From Bacillota bacterium (lineage in GTDB: Bacteria > Bacillota_A > Clostridia > DSM-8532): a DNA stretch of 23,050 bases. The notes beneath the pieces were generated by a model. The model did not search any database. It was given only the letters and a program-made list of their open reading frames with translations, and was not told the origin of the DNA. This document shows, piece after piece, positions 14,601 to 22,662 of the stretch (the stretch's first letter is position 1; the number at the start of each line of letters is the position of its first letter). The stretch spans positions 1 through 23,050 of the forward strand of contig JAFADM010000053.1 of assembly GCA_023424865.1 (NCBI GenBank), read 5' to 3'. The translations under genes and the position numbers were made by a program.

Positions 14601-15202
14601 TCGGCGTTTATCCGGGACGGGACGGCGTCTTTACAACCGATAACGGCTATTATTCCGTTGTTTCTCCGGCAGCCGGAGAGCCTGGCTACACCCCTTCCGG
14701 CAAAGTCCTAAAGTCGGATCCCGGTCTGGCAAGCGCCGATTACTTTCAGATAAATGACAGCGGGACAATGAACGCTATTACTCCCGGATCGGAATTCATA
14801 GTAGAGTTCCGGGCGTGGGTGGAGCAAGCCGGAACCACTCCCTATCTGGGATGGGCGGGACAGGATTGGAACCCCTACTTCTTCATTGATCAAAACTGGC
14901 AGGGTAAAATCTCCCTCCCCTATATGCAAAACGGGCAGCGTCTCACCCTTCCCGGGGATTACGCCCTAACCCCGGGCCAATGGCACCGTTTCGCCGTTAA
15001 AATGAGGGGTGTTGAAGGAGGTATTGCTTACGAGGTCTATATCGACGATATGACACAGCCTCTTGTTGTATCCGAAGCGGCAGGCGTCCCCCTCCCCCTG
15101 CGCTATTTCCGCATGGGCATTGCGTCAAAAAACACCAATGGAGTGGCCTATCTGGACGATTTTCTGATTTATAAAGGCAGTCAAATCGCTGTCCACGATT
15201 AG
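11612..15202 (+). CDS. Large secreted multi-domain glycosidase-like enzyme (probable clan GH-A)
   Basis: A 1196-residue exported protein. A Sec signal (MKMKQAFSLMLVFCMLF, ending near ISYG) is followed by a discoidin-like beta domain (about 45-226) and a Glu/Pro-rich linker (228-249). A barrel-like catalytic region (about 250-755) carries ENWNEPN with Glu409 as probable acid/base and WLSEFGWDT with Glu549 as probable nucleophile. The 140-residue gap between them and the NEP form fit clan GH-A retaining enzymes. Two C-terminal beta domains, each starting with an E-(D/T)-F-(N/D) motif (about 780-965 and 985-1190), look like carbohydrate-binding modules. I cannot assign a family number or substrate. 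GGAGG precedes GTG (11609) by 8 bases and ATG (11612) by 11, so the start could be either. There is no cell-wall anchor. It probably feeds the co-encoded importer. Confidence 0.75.
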   Translation: MKMKQAFSLMLVFCMLFTLCPVISYGEEPENNPAQEEPALIPVTRSMLGSRGSQTGQYAPYALFDEFSSISYPPDQASGYEPPIDSELAVNLNTWRLGGSIENDWADPSLTVDLKREVRLQEIYLYDGEKYAPSQYNIAGEPYEVQGGKFHVYAGDTLLLSYTLTNEGKWVRFVLDGEGVVTQTLKFVKESTGQYYWSNPDWSWGQFGPFNCDANIAEVALYGVSLGEAPPPDHEEPEEPEPEPQDPPDFGFTFKDFVGTNGFFVDNLENYANIGFVREYHNWVWTEASAGEGFAQTASTQNPDVMFTNRWTSFDSYYRNLKELGVGVNLCIQGGVSDTAGLSGTRPSYQGDQDPEKPSSYYAHAASMFQHAARYGSNKNIDPALVKVAAGTTKEIGLGLVKYYENWNEPNATWEAPGNQFTAAQFAAMASADYDGHMGTMGPGVGVKNADPDAKFVMGGLVGLSTDYIKEMHNWFKANRTPEQWLQTHDTLDGYVMYPFDVINLHYYCPDGTAPTGLSPEADNLYERVTEVVDFRNRYYPQAEIWLSEFGWDTTQGSPQSATVEYLQYIPSTGEYRLRNEGINPGLDGKEVQGRWLVREYLILAAAGIDRAQQFMMPDAGGGSGRFASSGMIEEGTLERKPSWYYVGTMKFWLGSTRFEKALETGQEDLLAYQFREALDLQRPDDRVIALWNTTSLNRPESDYELTLPEGTQYAYAVTLEDKLRWGEVTELPIVNGRVTVGVSEKPVFVLAYEEELQYDGSVSDKPKDYDGNTKVTGNYLLDEDFNELAEGVFDTQTAELLGLSFYGASVQVVSEENPYRSKALKLTMDNDKDRIEFDLAGVGDQILPGREYVLDYWLKISDGFTMPGLLFTDNAQEWTYLFQPRDDKKPFTFWSRWWGEYKVTGSTWNRMAVKFRIKQEGGYTYSITLNGQEQVSYDIQASDLMGSLPTDRIRIFFDSGSVAKHSLVYLDDISLYEPGAPSSDLWFEETFDSYPVGVYPGRDGVFTTDNGYYSVVSPAAGEPGYTPSGKVLKSDPGLASADYFQINDSGTMNAITPGSEFIVEFRAWVEQAGTTPYLGWAGQDWNPYFFIDQNWQGKISLPYMQNGQRLTLPGDYALTPGQWHRFAVKMRGVEGGIAYEVYIDDMTQPLVVSEAAGVPLPLRYFRMGIASKNTNGVAYLDDFLIYKGSQIAVHD

Positions 15203-15569
15203 CTCCCGGGAATTCCCGAAGGGCCAATCAAAAGCTTGAGGGCGTCGAGTCCCTTCCCTTTTACACAGATTTAGACAGATTAGCTTACTCAAATGGCTGC
15301 CAAAGCAAGGGGTGAGAATCCGGAATCCCGGACTCTCACCCTTTTCTTATAGTCTTCTTCCTTTTCCCCCTTGAGCGTAAAATTCATTTTCTCTTCACTG
15401 TACGCTCTTATTTTTATTCCTTGCCGGAGGCTCTCCTCCGATTGCTTTCCGATTCTATCCGCCGGCATCCAATACGTTTTTCAAGCTCATGGAAAACCCT
15501 TCGATAAGCCGGGCTCATGTTTAGTTCTACAAATCTAAAAATTGTACTATTATTTGATTCCATCGTTCA
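15203..15569. other. Intergenic region between the two transporter loci
   Basis: No gene seen. It holds a short sequence resembling one at 2718-2741 (gcttac-n-caaatggct), the operon terminator, a CGGAGG-CTCT-CCTCCG hairpin (15425-15440), and a GAGCGT/ACGCTC pair with a 23-base loop followed by a T-rich tail (about 15374-15418). Confidence 0.6.
15309..15348 (+). terminator. Terminator of the first transporter-glycosidase operon
   Basis: GGGGTGAGA (15309-15317) pairs with TCTCACCC (15334-15341). An inner TCCGG/CCGGA stem extends the structure, and TTTTCTT follows. Confidence 0.85.
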
Positions 15570-15598
15570 TTTACACAAAAATAGTCAACTTTTATAAT
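15570..15598 (+). promoter_or_regulatory. Predicted sigma-A promoter of the second transporter operon
   Basis: TTTACA (15570-15575), a 17-base spacer and a perfect TATAAT (15593-15598), about 33 bases before the start codon. No dyad like those at the GH94 promoter was found. Confidence 0.7.
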
Positions 15599-15637
15599 TA
15601 TATTTGTCTAAAAAAACTGTACACAGGAGGGATATTT

Positions 15638-16612
15638 GTGACACCCGCTGCAGCACATGAAACGGTTAAACCTGGAGCAAGATCCAATTCCACTTTACTT
15701 TCCTATCTTGCACGCAATTTTGATCTTTATCTGCTTCTCATTCCGGGCCTTATATTTATGTTGGTTATCAAGATACTTCCCATGCTGGGAATCACGATTG
15801 CGTTTGTGGATTATAACATTTATGCCGGTGATAATCCCATTGATGCTATATTTAAAAGTGAGTTCGCAGGACTTGATATTTTCCGTTCCCTTTTCAGGAA
15901 GGAAGAATTTTTGAGAGCATTCGGCAACACGCTTGCTATTTCAATCATGAAGATCGCCGTATTGTTTCCCCTGCCCATTATTCTTGCGCTCCTTCTCAAT
16001 GAGGTAAGGCTGGGCGTGTTTAAAAAGGTAACTCAAACAGTTCTCTATTTGCCCCATTTTCTGTCCTGGGTTGTAGTAGGCGGAATTTTTCTCAGCCTTT
16101 TGGGAACCTCCGGCGTCGTTAACCAGGTTTTAACCCAGCTTGGCATGATAAGCGAACCCATCCGCTTCTTTATGGACAACGCCATTTTTCGCTGGGTGCT
16201 CATTATAACGGAGGGCTGGAAGGAAATCGGCTGGAGCTCTATCATTTATCTGGCCGCACTGGCCGGGGTGGATCAGGAGTTGTATGAAGCCGCCACCATT
16301 GACGGGGCCAACAGCTTTCATCGCCTTATCCACATTACTTTACCCGGCATTTTATCCACCATCGTACTCATGCTGATAATGCGGGTAGGTGCGGTGCTGG
16401 ATGCCGGCTTTACTCAAATTCTCGTGCTGTACAACCCTACGGTTTATCAGTCGGCGGACATTATTCAGACCTACACTTACCGCATCGGTCTGGGCCAGAT
16501 GAACTTTTCCTTGGGTACGGCCGTGGGACTATTCAACTCTGTCATTGCCTTCCTGCTGGTTGTATCCACTAACTTTATCAGCCGGAAAACCCTGGGCAAA
16601 AGCATCTGGTAA
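15638..16612 (+). CDS. ABC transporter permease, LplB type (second locus)
   Basis: Membrane subunit of 324 residues. An N-terminal hydrophilic segment of about 30 residues precedes LYLLLIPGLIFMLVIKILPM, the first of about six transmembrane segments. The coupling loop YEAATIDGANSFHRLIHITL has the complete EAA-xxx-G pattern. The GTG at 15638 is preferred because AGGAGGG lies 6 bases upstream; the upstream in-frame ATG at 15542 lies before the predicted promoter and would give an implausible leader. First gene of the second operon, 11 bases before the next permease. In the first locus the binding protein comes first; here it comes last. Confidence 0.94.
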   Translation: MTPAAAHETVKPGARSNSTLLSYLARNFDLYLLLIPGLIFMLVIKILPMLGITIAFVDYNIYAGDNPIDAIFKSEFAGLDIFRSLFRKEEFLRAFGNTLAISIMKIAVLFPLPIILALLLNEVRLGVFKKVTQTVLYLPHFLSWVVVGGIFLSLLGTSGVVNQVLTQLGMISEPIRFFMDNAIFRWVLIITEGWKEIGWSSIIYLAALAGVDQELYEAATIDGANSFHRLIHITLPGILSTIVLMLIMRVGAVLDAGFTQILVLYNPTVYQSADIIQTYTYRIGLGQMNFSLGTAVGLFNSVIAFLLVVSTNFISRKTLGKSIW

Positions 16613-16623
16613 GGAGGTACCTA

Positions 16624-17520
16624 ATGATTCAGGAAAAAAGCTGGGCCACAAGGCTCTTTCACGGCACCAATTTCACCGTTCTATCACTCCTTGGTCTTTC
16701 CATGCTGCTCCCCTTTGTCAACCTTATCGCCAAATCCCTTTCCAGCGATTACGCGGTGATAGCAGGGCAGGTGGGACTATGGCCCATAGGCTTTCAGATA
16801 GATACCTATAAGTATGTTTTGGCGCAGGAGCAATTTAAAACCTCCTTCCTGAACAGCTTTATCCTTTTGGCAGTGGGCACATTTTCATCTCTGTTCTGCA
16901 CTGTTACCACCGCCTATCCCTTATCCCGCATTCACCTTAAGGGGCGCAAGGTTTTTCTGTACCTGTGGATATTCGTCATGCTGTTTAACGGAGGCATGAT
17001 ACCCAATTACATGCTGTTTCGCTACTTGAGGCTTACCGATACCTTTCAGGTATTGTTTCTGCCCATGCTTGTCAATGTCTTCAATATGCTCATTGTGAAA
17101 AATTGCTTCGAGGAAATCCCCGACGCCCTTGAGGAAGCCTCAAAAATAGACGGGGCCTCCAACATCCGCATCCTGTTCCAAATCATGCTCCCCATTTCAC
17201 TGCCTTCACTGGCAACCGTAACCCTGTTTTACATGGTTTCTTACTGGAACGATTATTTTACAGCCATGATTTATATCTCTTCCCCGGCCCTTAAGCCCCT
17301 TCAGCTCTATCTGTACGAAATGATATACAATGCGATGAAGGTGCTCAACGAGGGGGTTAACGCCCAATCGGTTGTCAGCATTGAATCCGCCATGAACCTT
17401 ACCCCGGACTCCATTCGCGCCACAACCATTGTTGTGGCTACCCTGCCCATTCTCGTTGTTTATCCCTTCCTTCAACGCTTTTTTATAAAGGGCATGGTTG
17501 TCGGCTCCGTCAAGGGATAA
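16624..17520 (+). CDS. ABC transporter permease, YtcP/LplC type (second locus)
   Basis: Partner membrane subunit, 298 residues, about six transmembrane segments starting FTVLSLLGLSMLLPFVNLIA near residue 17. The coupling loop LEEASKIDGASNIRILFQIM keeps the EAA-type pattern with Gly. The C-terminus FIKGMVVGSVKG is typical of the YtcP group; the equivalent permease of the first locus ends FVTGLTLGSIKG. AAGGAGG lies 6 bases before the ATG, and the gap to the previous gene is 11 bases, so translation is coupled. Import specificity is set by the binding protein encoded next. Confidence 0.95.
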   Translation: MIQEKSWATRLFHGTNFTVLSLLGLSMLLPFVNLIAKSLSSDYAVIAGQVGLWPIGFQIDTYKYVLAQEQFKTSFLNSFILLAVGTFSSLFCTVTTAYPLSRIHLKGRKVFLYLWIFVMLFNGGMIPNYMLFRYLRLTDTFQVLFLPMLVNVFNMLIVKNCFEEIPDALEEASKIDGASNIRILFQIMLPISLPSLATVTLFYMVSYWNDYFTAMIYISSPALKPLQLYLYEMIYNAMKVLNEGVNAQSVVSIESAMNLTPDSIRATTIVVATLPILVVYPFLQRFFIKGMVVGSVKG

Positions 17521-17571
17521 GCGCGGGCGCAGCCTAAAGCCGGCTATAACAAACTTTTATCCTTACTGATA

Positions 17572-17601
17572 AAATAACCGTTTTTATGGAAACGGTCATT
17601 T
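17572..17601 (+). other. Stem-loop before the second binding-protein gene
   Basis: ACCGTTT (17577-17583) pairs with AAACGGT (17590-17596), extended by AAAT/ATTT. It lies 35 bases upstream of the binding-protein start, so it could be a processing or stabilising hairpin that raises expression of the downstream lipoprotein gene. Confidence 0.5.
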
Positions 17602-17636
17602 AAAAAATCATAAAACTGAGAGGAGTAACGCATTAT

Positions 17637-19160
17637 ATGAAAACCCTGAAAATCCGTTTGATGTCCCTTATGGCCGCAGTAGTTCTTTTAGCGTCGGCCT
17701 GCTCCGCTGTTCCCAACAGCGGCAGCGTCTCCGAAACCCCTTCCCCGAAAAACAGTCCCGAAGCTACTGCGACCCCAAGCAATGAACCGGTAACCTTAAA
17801 GGTTCTCATGGGCAATCAGCCCACCGATCCCAACAAGGAACCTCCTCATGACAAAATCACCGAGCTCACGGGCTATTACCTGGACTGCTACCTGCTTCCC
17901 GCCGAACGGGCCGACGAAAAGCTGAATTTGGAGCTGGCCTCCGGCGCCGAATACGACATTGTCATGATAAGTCCCACCCAGTTTCGAAGCCTGGCCGGGA
18001 AAAACGCATTTGTTGAAATATCCGCTCTGGTGGATCAATATGGCCCGAACATAAAAGCCGCCATCACAGAGGATGCCTGGGTTGCCTCCACCGTAGACGA
18101 TAAGATCGTGGGCGTTCCCGCCTTTGATGCGCGCTATATCGGCGGCGGCTTGGCAGTAAATGTGGATATGCTCAAGAAAGCCAATGTGGAATTCAAAAAC
18201 GAAATGACCCTTGATGAATTCACCGCCATGCTCCGCGCCCTCAAGGCCACGTTTCCCGACATCATTCCCATAACCGGCAACACCGCATGGGCCACAGGCA
18301 TCATGCCCGCCTTCAATGTCCCCAGCCATGATTTCCCCATAATAGACGGAAATATGGTCCCTAAAATGACTAATCCCGGCCTCAAGGAATATGTCGCCTA
18401 TATGAAGGATCTGTACAATGAAAAATTAATTGATCCGGAATGGCCAACCAATACCGGCGAGGTCATTAATGAAAAATTCACCTCGGGCAAGGCAGCCATC
18501 GCCTTTATGGGCTGGTGGAACGCCACCACCATTAACGAAGCGGTGAAAAATGCCACCGGCTCCGAAGTGGACTATATCCATCCCCTTTTCTCAAACGACG
18601 GAAAATCCACCTATTCGGTAAACACAGGAGCAACAGGCTTCCGCGCTATTCCCCGCTCCTCCAAAAAGGCTGAGGATGTTGTAAAATTCTGGAATGTCTA
18701 TGCCACACCGGACATCTTCCCCACCATTTTTATAGGTGAGGAAGGCGTACACCATGAGGTGCGGACGGAAAACGGCGTTAAGTCCTACTGGCCTATTTTC
18801 CCCGCCTTTACCGAGTGGTTCAACGGTCATTATTTCAACATGGTAACCCCCCAGGAGACCTTTACCACCTACTGGCTGTGCCGTGTAAGGAAATCAGAGG
18901 AGCTCTATTCCGCTTTTGAACGCATGAATACCTACGACGAATCCCATTGGGTTTACGATGCACTGGCTTATGCGCCGCCCCTCCCGGCCATTACAAAATA
19001 TGCCCAATCCGCCGGACAGCTTGCAAACGATACCATCATTGAGTTCATCGCCAGCTCCAAGCCCTTAAGCGATTGGGACAGCTTCATTGAGAAATGGAAA
19101 TCCGAAGGCGGGCAGGAAATGATTGATGATGCCCGGACCTATTTTGAATCACTTCCCTGA
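17637..19160 (+). CDS. Extracellular sugar-binding lipoprotein of an ABC importer (second locus)
   Basis: Lipid-anchored solute receptor of 507 residues. The signal MKTLKIRLMSLMAAVVLL leads to the lipobox ASAC with Cys22 as lipidation site, then a Ser/Pro/Thr-rich tether and a family 1 binding-protein body. It opens VTLKVLMGNQPTDPNKEPPH, and the hinge-adjacent GWWNATTINEAVKNA stretch lies past the middle. The sequence is clearly different from the first locus receptor, so a different ligand is likely. AGGAG lies 11 bases before the ATG. Last gene of the operon, 116 bases after the second permease and followed by a strong terminator. Confidence 0.93.
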   Translation: MKTLKIRLMSLMAAVVLLASACSAVPNSGSVSETPSPKNSPEATATPSNEPVTLKVLMGNQPTDPNKEPPHDKITELTGYYLDCYLLPAERADEKLNLELASGAEYDIVMISPTQFRSLAGKNAFVEISALVDQYGPNIKAAITEDAWVASTVDDKIVGVPAFDARYIGGGLAVNVDMLKKANVEFKNEMTLDEFTAMLRALKATFPDIIPITGNTAWATGIMPAFNVPSHDFPIIDGNMVPKMTNPGLKEYVAYMKDLYNEKLIDPEWPTNTGEVINEKFTSGKAAIAFMGWWNATTINEAVKNATGSEVDYIHPLFSNDGKSTYSVNTGATGFRAIPRSSKKAEDVVKFWNVYATPDIFPTIFIGEEGVHHEVRTENGVKSYWPIFPAFTEWFNGHYFNMVTPQETFTTYWLCRVRKSEELYSAFERMNTYDESHWVYDALAYAPPLPAITKYAQSAGQLANDTIIEFIASSKPLSDWDSFIEKWKSEGGQEMIDDARTYFESLP

Positions 19161-19191
19161 AAACATTTAACAGCTGCAACATACGCTCTTT

Positions 19192-19225
19192 CGGAAAAAC
19201 GCGAACTAACCTTCGCGTTTTTCCG
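19192..19225. terminator. Terminator of the second transporter operon
   Basis: CGGAAAAACGCGAA pairs perfectly over 14 bases with TTCGCGTTTTTCCG around a CTAACC loop. The T-run lies inside the 3' arm. It separates the operon from the two-component genes. Confidence 0.85.
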
Positions 19226-19280
19226 CTGGGCAGGAAGAGGGAACTTCATTTTATTCTTTTTATACTCTTAATCAACATCG

Positions 19281-19286
19281 TATAAT
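19281..19286 (+). promoter_or_regulatory. Perfect -10 upstream of the response-regulator gene
   Basis: TATAAT, 41 bases before the start codon. The hexamer at -35 distance (TTTTAT, 19258-19263) is poor, so the promoter may be weak or need an activator. Confidence 0.5.
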
Positions 19287-19327
19287 GTAAAGCATACATG
19301 CAAAGTAAACCGTCAAAGGAGCCTGCC

Positions 19328-20890
19328 ATGAACTCAAACAGTATTCGTACAGGAACCGGTCCTGATTCCAGATGCACAGTCATGATTCTGGACGATGAGC
19401 GGCGCACCCGGGATAATCTTATACGCATACTTGGCGCGAGGGATGACTGCAGCGTTATCTGTTCCGCCTCCGACGGCAAGGAGGGGCTGGAGCTGGCCCG
19501 CAGGCATCGTCCTCAGATTGTGCTCAGTGATATCAAGATGCCCGTGATGGACGGCATTCGTTTTGCCTTTGCCCTTAAGGAAATCGCCCCCTCCACCGCC
19601 ATTCTCTTTCTTACAGGCTACAGCGACAAGGAATTCCTGCTCTCCGCCATCAAGCTGGGGGTGTGCGACTACATTGAAAAGCCCATTGTGCTGGATGAGC
19701 TTCAGGATGCGGTGGATCGTGCCGTGGCCCATGTAAGGCTGGAACAGGCAAGAGAAGTCAAGCGTTCACGGCGTTCGAGCACGCTTAAGGCCTGGCGTGA
19801 GGAGGTGGAATCCAAGCTTATCATTGATTTGGCTGAAAACACCTATAATCCTCAAATACTTTTAGAGAGGCTTCGGAAGCTGGAACTGAAAATGCCCGTT
19901 TACAGTCCCTATTATGCTGCGGTTCTGAGGGTTGTAAACCATACGGGAGAGCGTCGGGAGCTTTTGGAGTTTGTGCTGAAGGCCATGAAAATGAAGTGCC
20001 TGGATTGCGGCATTGACACCATTACGGGCCTGTATTCCGCCCATTACGCCGTGATGCTTATCCGCTGCAACGAATTTTCCGACAGCGAAGCCATTCAGGC
20101 TATTTTAAAGCAAACCATCCAGGTCTTTGGCAGTAATACCCTTTCTCCCTGCAGCCTTTACTGCGGAATCGGACGCCGAGTACCTCATCTTGCAGAAATA
20201 CGCACCTCTTTTCTGGAGGCAATGGGCATCTGTGATGCTGAGACCTTTCTGGAAAGAGAATCTCTTAAGGAATACAGGGAGGAGCTTCATGCAGCATCTG
20301 CCCTGCCTGAGGAGGCCTCCTCTCCCGACGAGCTGGAGCAAGCCCTTTTATTTTTTGAAAAGCAGGAACAATTCGCCTTGCAGGATCTGAAAATGTACTT
20401 CGCGGAAAATATTTTTAGAATTCTGTCAAAATCATGCGTCCGAGGGGCTGTGCCAGCCTTCAGCGATGTTTACGCAGGCATCTTAAAAACCCGATCTCAT
20501 AAGGACCTTAGCCGTATTCTGGCCGACTATTTTCCCAGAACCCCCAAAACGCCGGAGCCGGAGTCTAATTATCTGGTGGACAATGTTCACCGGATTATAC
20601 AAAATGAGTGCGCCAATACCTCCCTGGGCACCGCCTGGCTGGCCAGGAAGCTGGGCGTATCCAAAAGCTATCTGAGCAACCTTTATAAATTGAAGACCGG
20701 CGTGGCACTCATGTATTCCATAAACAGCTGTCGAGTTGAAAAGGCAAAGCTTTTGCTGCGTAATCCGGCATTAAAGATCTATGAGATTGCCTCTCAGTGC
20801 GGCTATATGGATGAAAATTATTTCATAAGAGTCTTTAAGAAAGCAACCGGACTGACGCCGTTTAAGTACAGAGAGGGCCTGAACAAATGA
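19328..20890 (+). CDS. YesN-type response regulator with AraC DNA-binding domain
   Basis: Cytoplasmic transcription factor of 520 residues. The receiver domain (about 16-135) has the acidic pocket Asp22-Asp23, phosphoacceptor Asp68 in VLSDIKMP, Thr96 and Lys118. A middle region of about 260 residues, typical of YesN proteins, has no recognised activity. The C-terminal AraC-type domain (about 418-517) has two helix-turn-helix units, with LARKLGVSKSYLSNLYKLKT and IASQCGYMDENYFIRVFKKA. The ATG at 19328 is chosen because AAAGGAG lies 6 bases upstream; an in-frame ATG at 19298 has no ribosome site. Its stop overlaps the kinase start as ATGA. It probably activates the adjacent transporter operon, an inference from position. 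Confidence 0.94.
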   Translation: MNSNSIRTGTGPDSRCTVMILDDERRTRDNLIRILGARDDCSVICSASDGKEGLELARRHRPQIVLSDIKMPVMDGIRFAFALKEIAPSTAILFLTGYSDKEFLLSAIKLGVCDYIEKPIVLDELQDAVDRAVAHVRLEQAREVKRSRRSSTLKAWREEVESKLIIDLAENTYNPQILLERLRKLELKMPVYSPYYAAVLRVVNHTGERRELLEFVLKAMKMKCLDCGIDTITGLYSAHYAVMLIRCNEFSDSEAIQAILKQTIQVFGSNTLSPCSLYCGIGRRVPHLAEIRTSFLEAMGICDAETFLERESLKEYREELHAASALPEEASSPDELEQALLFFEKQEQFALQDLKMYFAENIFRILSKSCVRGAVPAFSDVYAGILKTRSHKDLSRILADYFPRTPKTPEPESNYLVDNVHRIIQNECANTSLGTAWLARKLGVSKSYLSNLYKLKTGVALMYSINSCRVEKAKLLLRNPALKIYEIASQCGYMDENYFIRVFKKATGLTPFKYREGLNK

Positions 20891-22662
20891 GCAGAATGCG
20901 TTTTACCATGAAAACCAAGCTGTTCTTTGTTTTCATGCTTTCCATTTTATTTCCTATTATGCTTATCACCTATTTTGCCTACCGTCAGTCCGCCTACCTT
21001 ATTGAGGCCAAGGGTATTACCTGGCAGATAAATGCCCTGAACCAGGCGGAGGACTCTCTGGCCTCCCGCATGGACGCCATTACAAACCTGTACAACTCCT
21101 TTATGAGCAACACGGTAATCTATCGGCTCATTACAACCGGCTCCGATCCCTCGGATCTTGCCCAGCAGCTTACCGACATTCACGCCATAGAGAATCTGGT
21201 CATCGGCATGCAAAGCAACAGCCAGATCTATAAAATGCGGTTGTATCTGGACAATGCCCCCTACGCTGCGGAAAAATCCACTCTTTTTTCTCTCAGCGAA
21301 TTTATGAAAACACCCATCTTTGAGAAGATTGTTAACAGCGGGGACAGGATTTACTTTTCGGAAAGCTATCCTTTTGTCACACTCTATGGCACAAAGGTTC
21401 CTGCGGTTTCCGCTTATGTGGCGGTACGAAGCCTGGAAAACATGGATAATTTCTCCATGGTGCTGGAATTGGTCATAGATGAAAATTATTTTGTGGACAT
21501 GCTGGATTCCCTGGTGGGAGAGGTAAGTGCCAATGCCTTTCTTATGGATCAGCAGGGAAATATTATGCTGCGATCGAATAACAGCACCCAGGACGGTGTG
21601 CATATTGTCCAGGAGAATTTTGCACCCGGCACCCAGGTGGATTGGATGAATATTCAATATAACGGCAAGCCCTTTTATCTGGGCAGCCGCCGTATCAGCG
21701 GCACCCAGTGGACACTTTACTTCGTTTTGCCGGAGCATGAGATTATCCGCCAGAGCATCCAGCTTCGGACGGAGCTTATTGCTGCGCTTTTGTTTTGTCT
21801 GGGCTTCATGGCCTGTGTGGTTCTGGGGCTGTCAAAGCTTATTACCCGCCGTCTGGGAGATTTGAGGGATGCCATGCGCCTGGTTCAGCAGGGCAATCTC
21901 AACATCACCCTCCGAAGCCAGGGCAACGATGAAATTACGGATCTACGGGATGATTTTATCTATATGCTGGACCGCATTCAAACCCTGCTCAAGGAAAAAA
22001 ACATAACGCTGGAGAAGCTGCGCACTCAGGAGCTTAATGCGCTTCACGCCAATATAAACCCCCATTTTCTTTACAACAGCCTGGATCTAATCAACTGGCT
22101 GGCTTATGAAAAAAACGCGCCGGAGATTCAAAAGGCCGTCTCGGATCTGGCCCGTTTTTACAAGGTGTCCCTAAGCAAGGGAAAGACACTGATTTCCCTC
22201 CGGGATGAATTAACCCATGTGACCATGTATATTAATATCCAGAACTTAAGGTATGACAACGCGGTGAATTTCACCGTAAACGCACCTGAAAAGCTTATGG
22301 ACTGCTGCATTCCTAAAATCACTCTCCAGCCCATAGTAGAAAACGCCCTGGTCCACGGTATTATGCGAAAGCAGGACAAAACAGGGAAAATTACCATTAC
22401 CGTCTCTGCCGATGAAAACGAAGAAACGCTTTCCATTCTCATTGAGGACGACGGCCTGGGCTTCGGAGAACACCCGCCTGCGCTGTCCTCCGAAGAGGAA
22501 AAGGATAACGGTTATGGCCTGAGCAACGTTGATATACGCCTGAAAATGTATTTTGGAAACCAATACGGCATCTGCTTTCCCAAAACGCCCAAAGGGTCCG
22601 GAGCGGCGGTATTGGTCAGTATCAGCTGCATACGCAGCCGGGATAATTTTTTAAGGGATTGA
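20887..22662 (+). CDS. YesM-type sensor histidine kinase
   Basis: Membrane sensor of 591 residues that phosphorylates the YesN-type regulator. Transmembrane helix 1 is at about 11-32 and helix 2 at about 293-315, enclosing an extracellular sensor domain of about 260 residues that resembles dCache/YesM sensors. A HAMP domain (about 316-370) leads to the kinase core. The HATPase-linked histidine region has ALHANINPHFLYNSLDLINW with His393. The N box is QPIVENALVHGI (Glu485-Asn486), and the glycine motifs EDDGLGFG (520-527) and NGYGLSNV (541-548) follow. These are the marks of the YesM (HisKA_7TM-lacking, LytS-like) class. AGAGAGG precedes the ATG by about 10 bases, and translation is coupled to the regulator gene. 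The last codons run into a tandem repeat. Confidence 0.95.
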   Translation: MSRMRFTMKTKLFFVFMLSILFPIMLITYFAYRQSAYLIEAKGITWQINALNQAEDSLASRMDAITNLYNSFMSNTVIYRLITTGSDPSDLAQQLTDIHAIENLVIGMQSNSQIYKMRLYLDNAPYAAEKSTLFSLSEFMKTPIFEKIVNSGDRIYFSESYPFVTLYGTKVPAVSAYVAVRSLENMDNFSMVLELVIDENYFVDMLDSLVGEVSANAFLMDQQGNIMLRSNNSTQDGVHIVQENFAPGTQVDWMNIQYNGKPFYLGSRRISGTQWTLYFVLPEHEIIRQSIQLRTELIAALLFCLGFMACVVLGLSKLITRRLGDLRDAMRLVQQGNLNITLRSQGNDEITDLRDDFIYMLDRIQTLLKEKNITLEKLRTQELNALHANINPHFLYNSLDLINWLAYEKNAPEIQKAVSDLARFYKVSLSKGKTLISLRDELTHVTMYINIQNLRYDNAVNFTVNAPEKLMDCCIPKITLQPIVENALVHGIMRKQDKTGKITITVSADENEETLSILIEDDGLGFGEHPPALSSEEEKDNGYGLSNVDIRLKMYFGNQYGICFPKTPKGSGAAVLVSISCIRSRDNFLRD

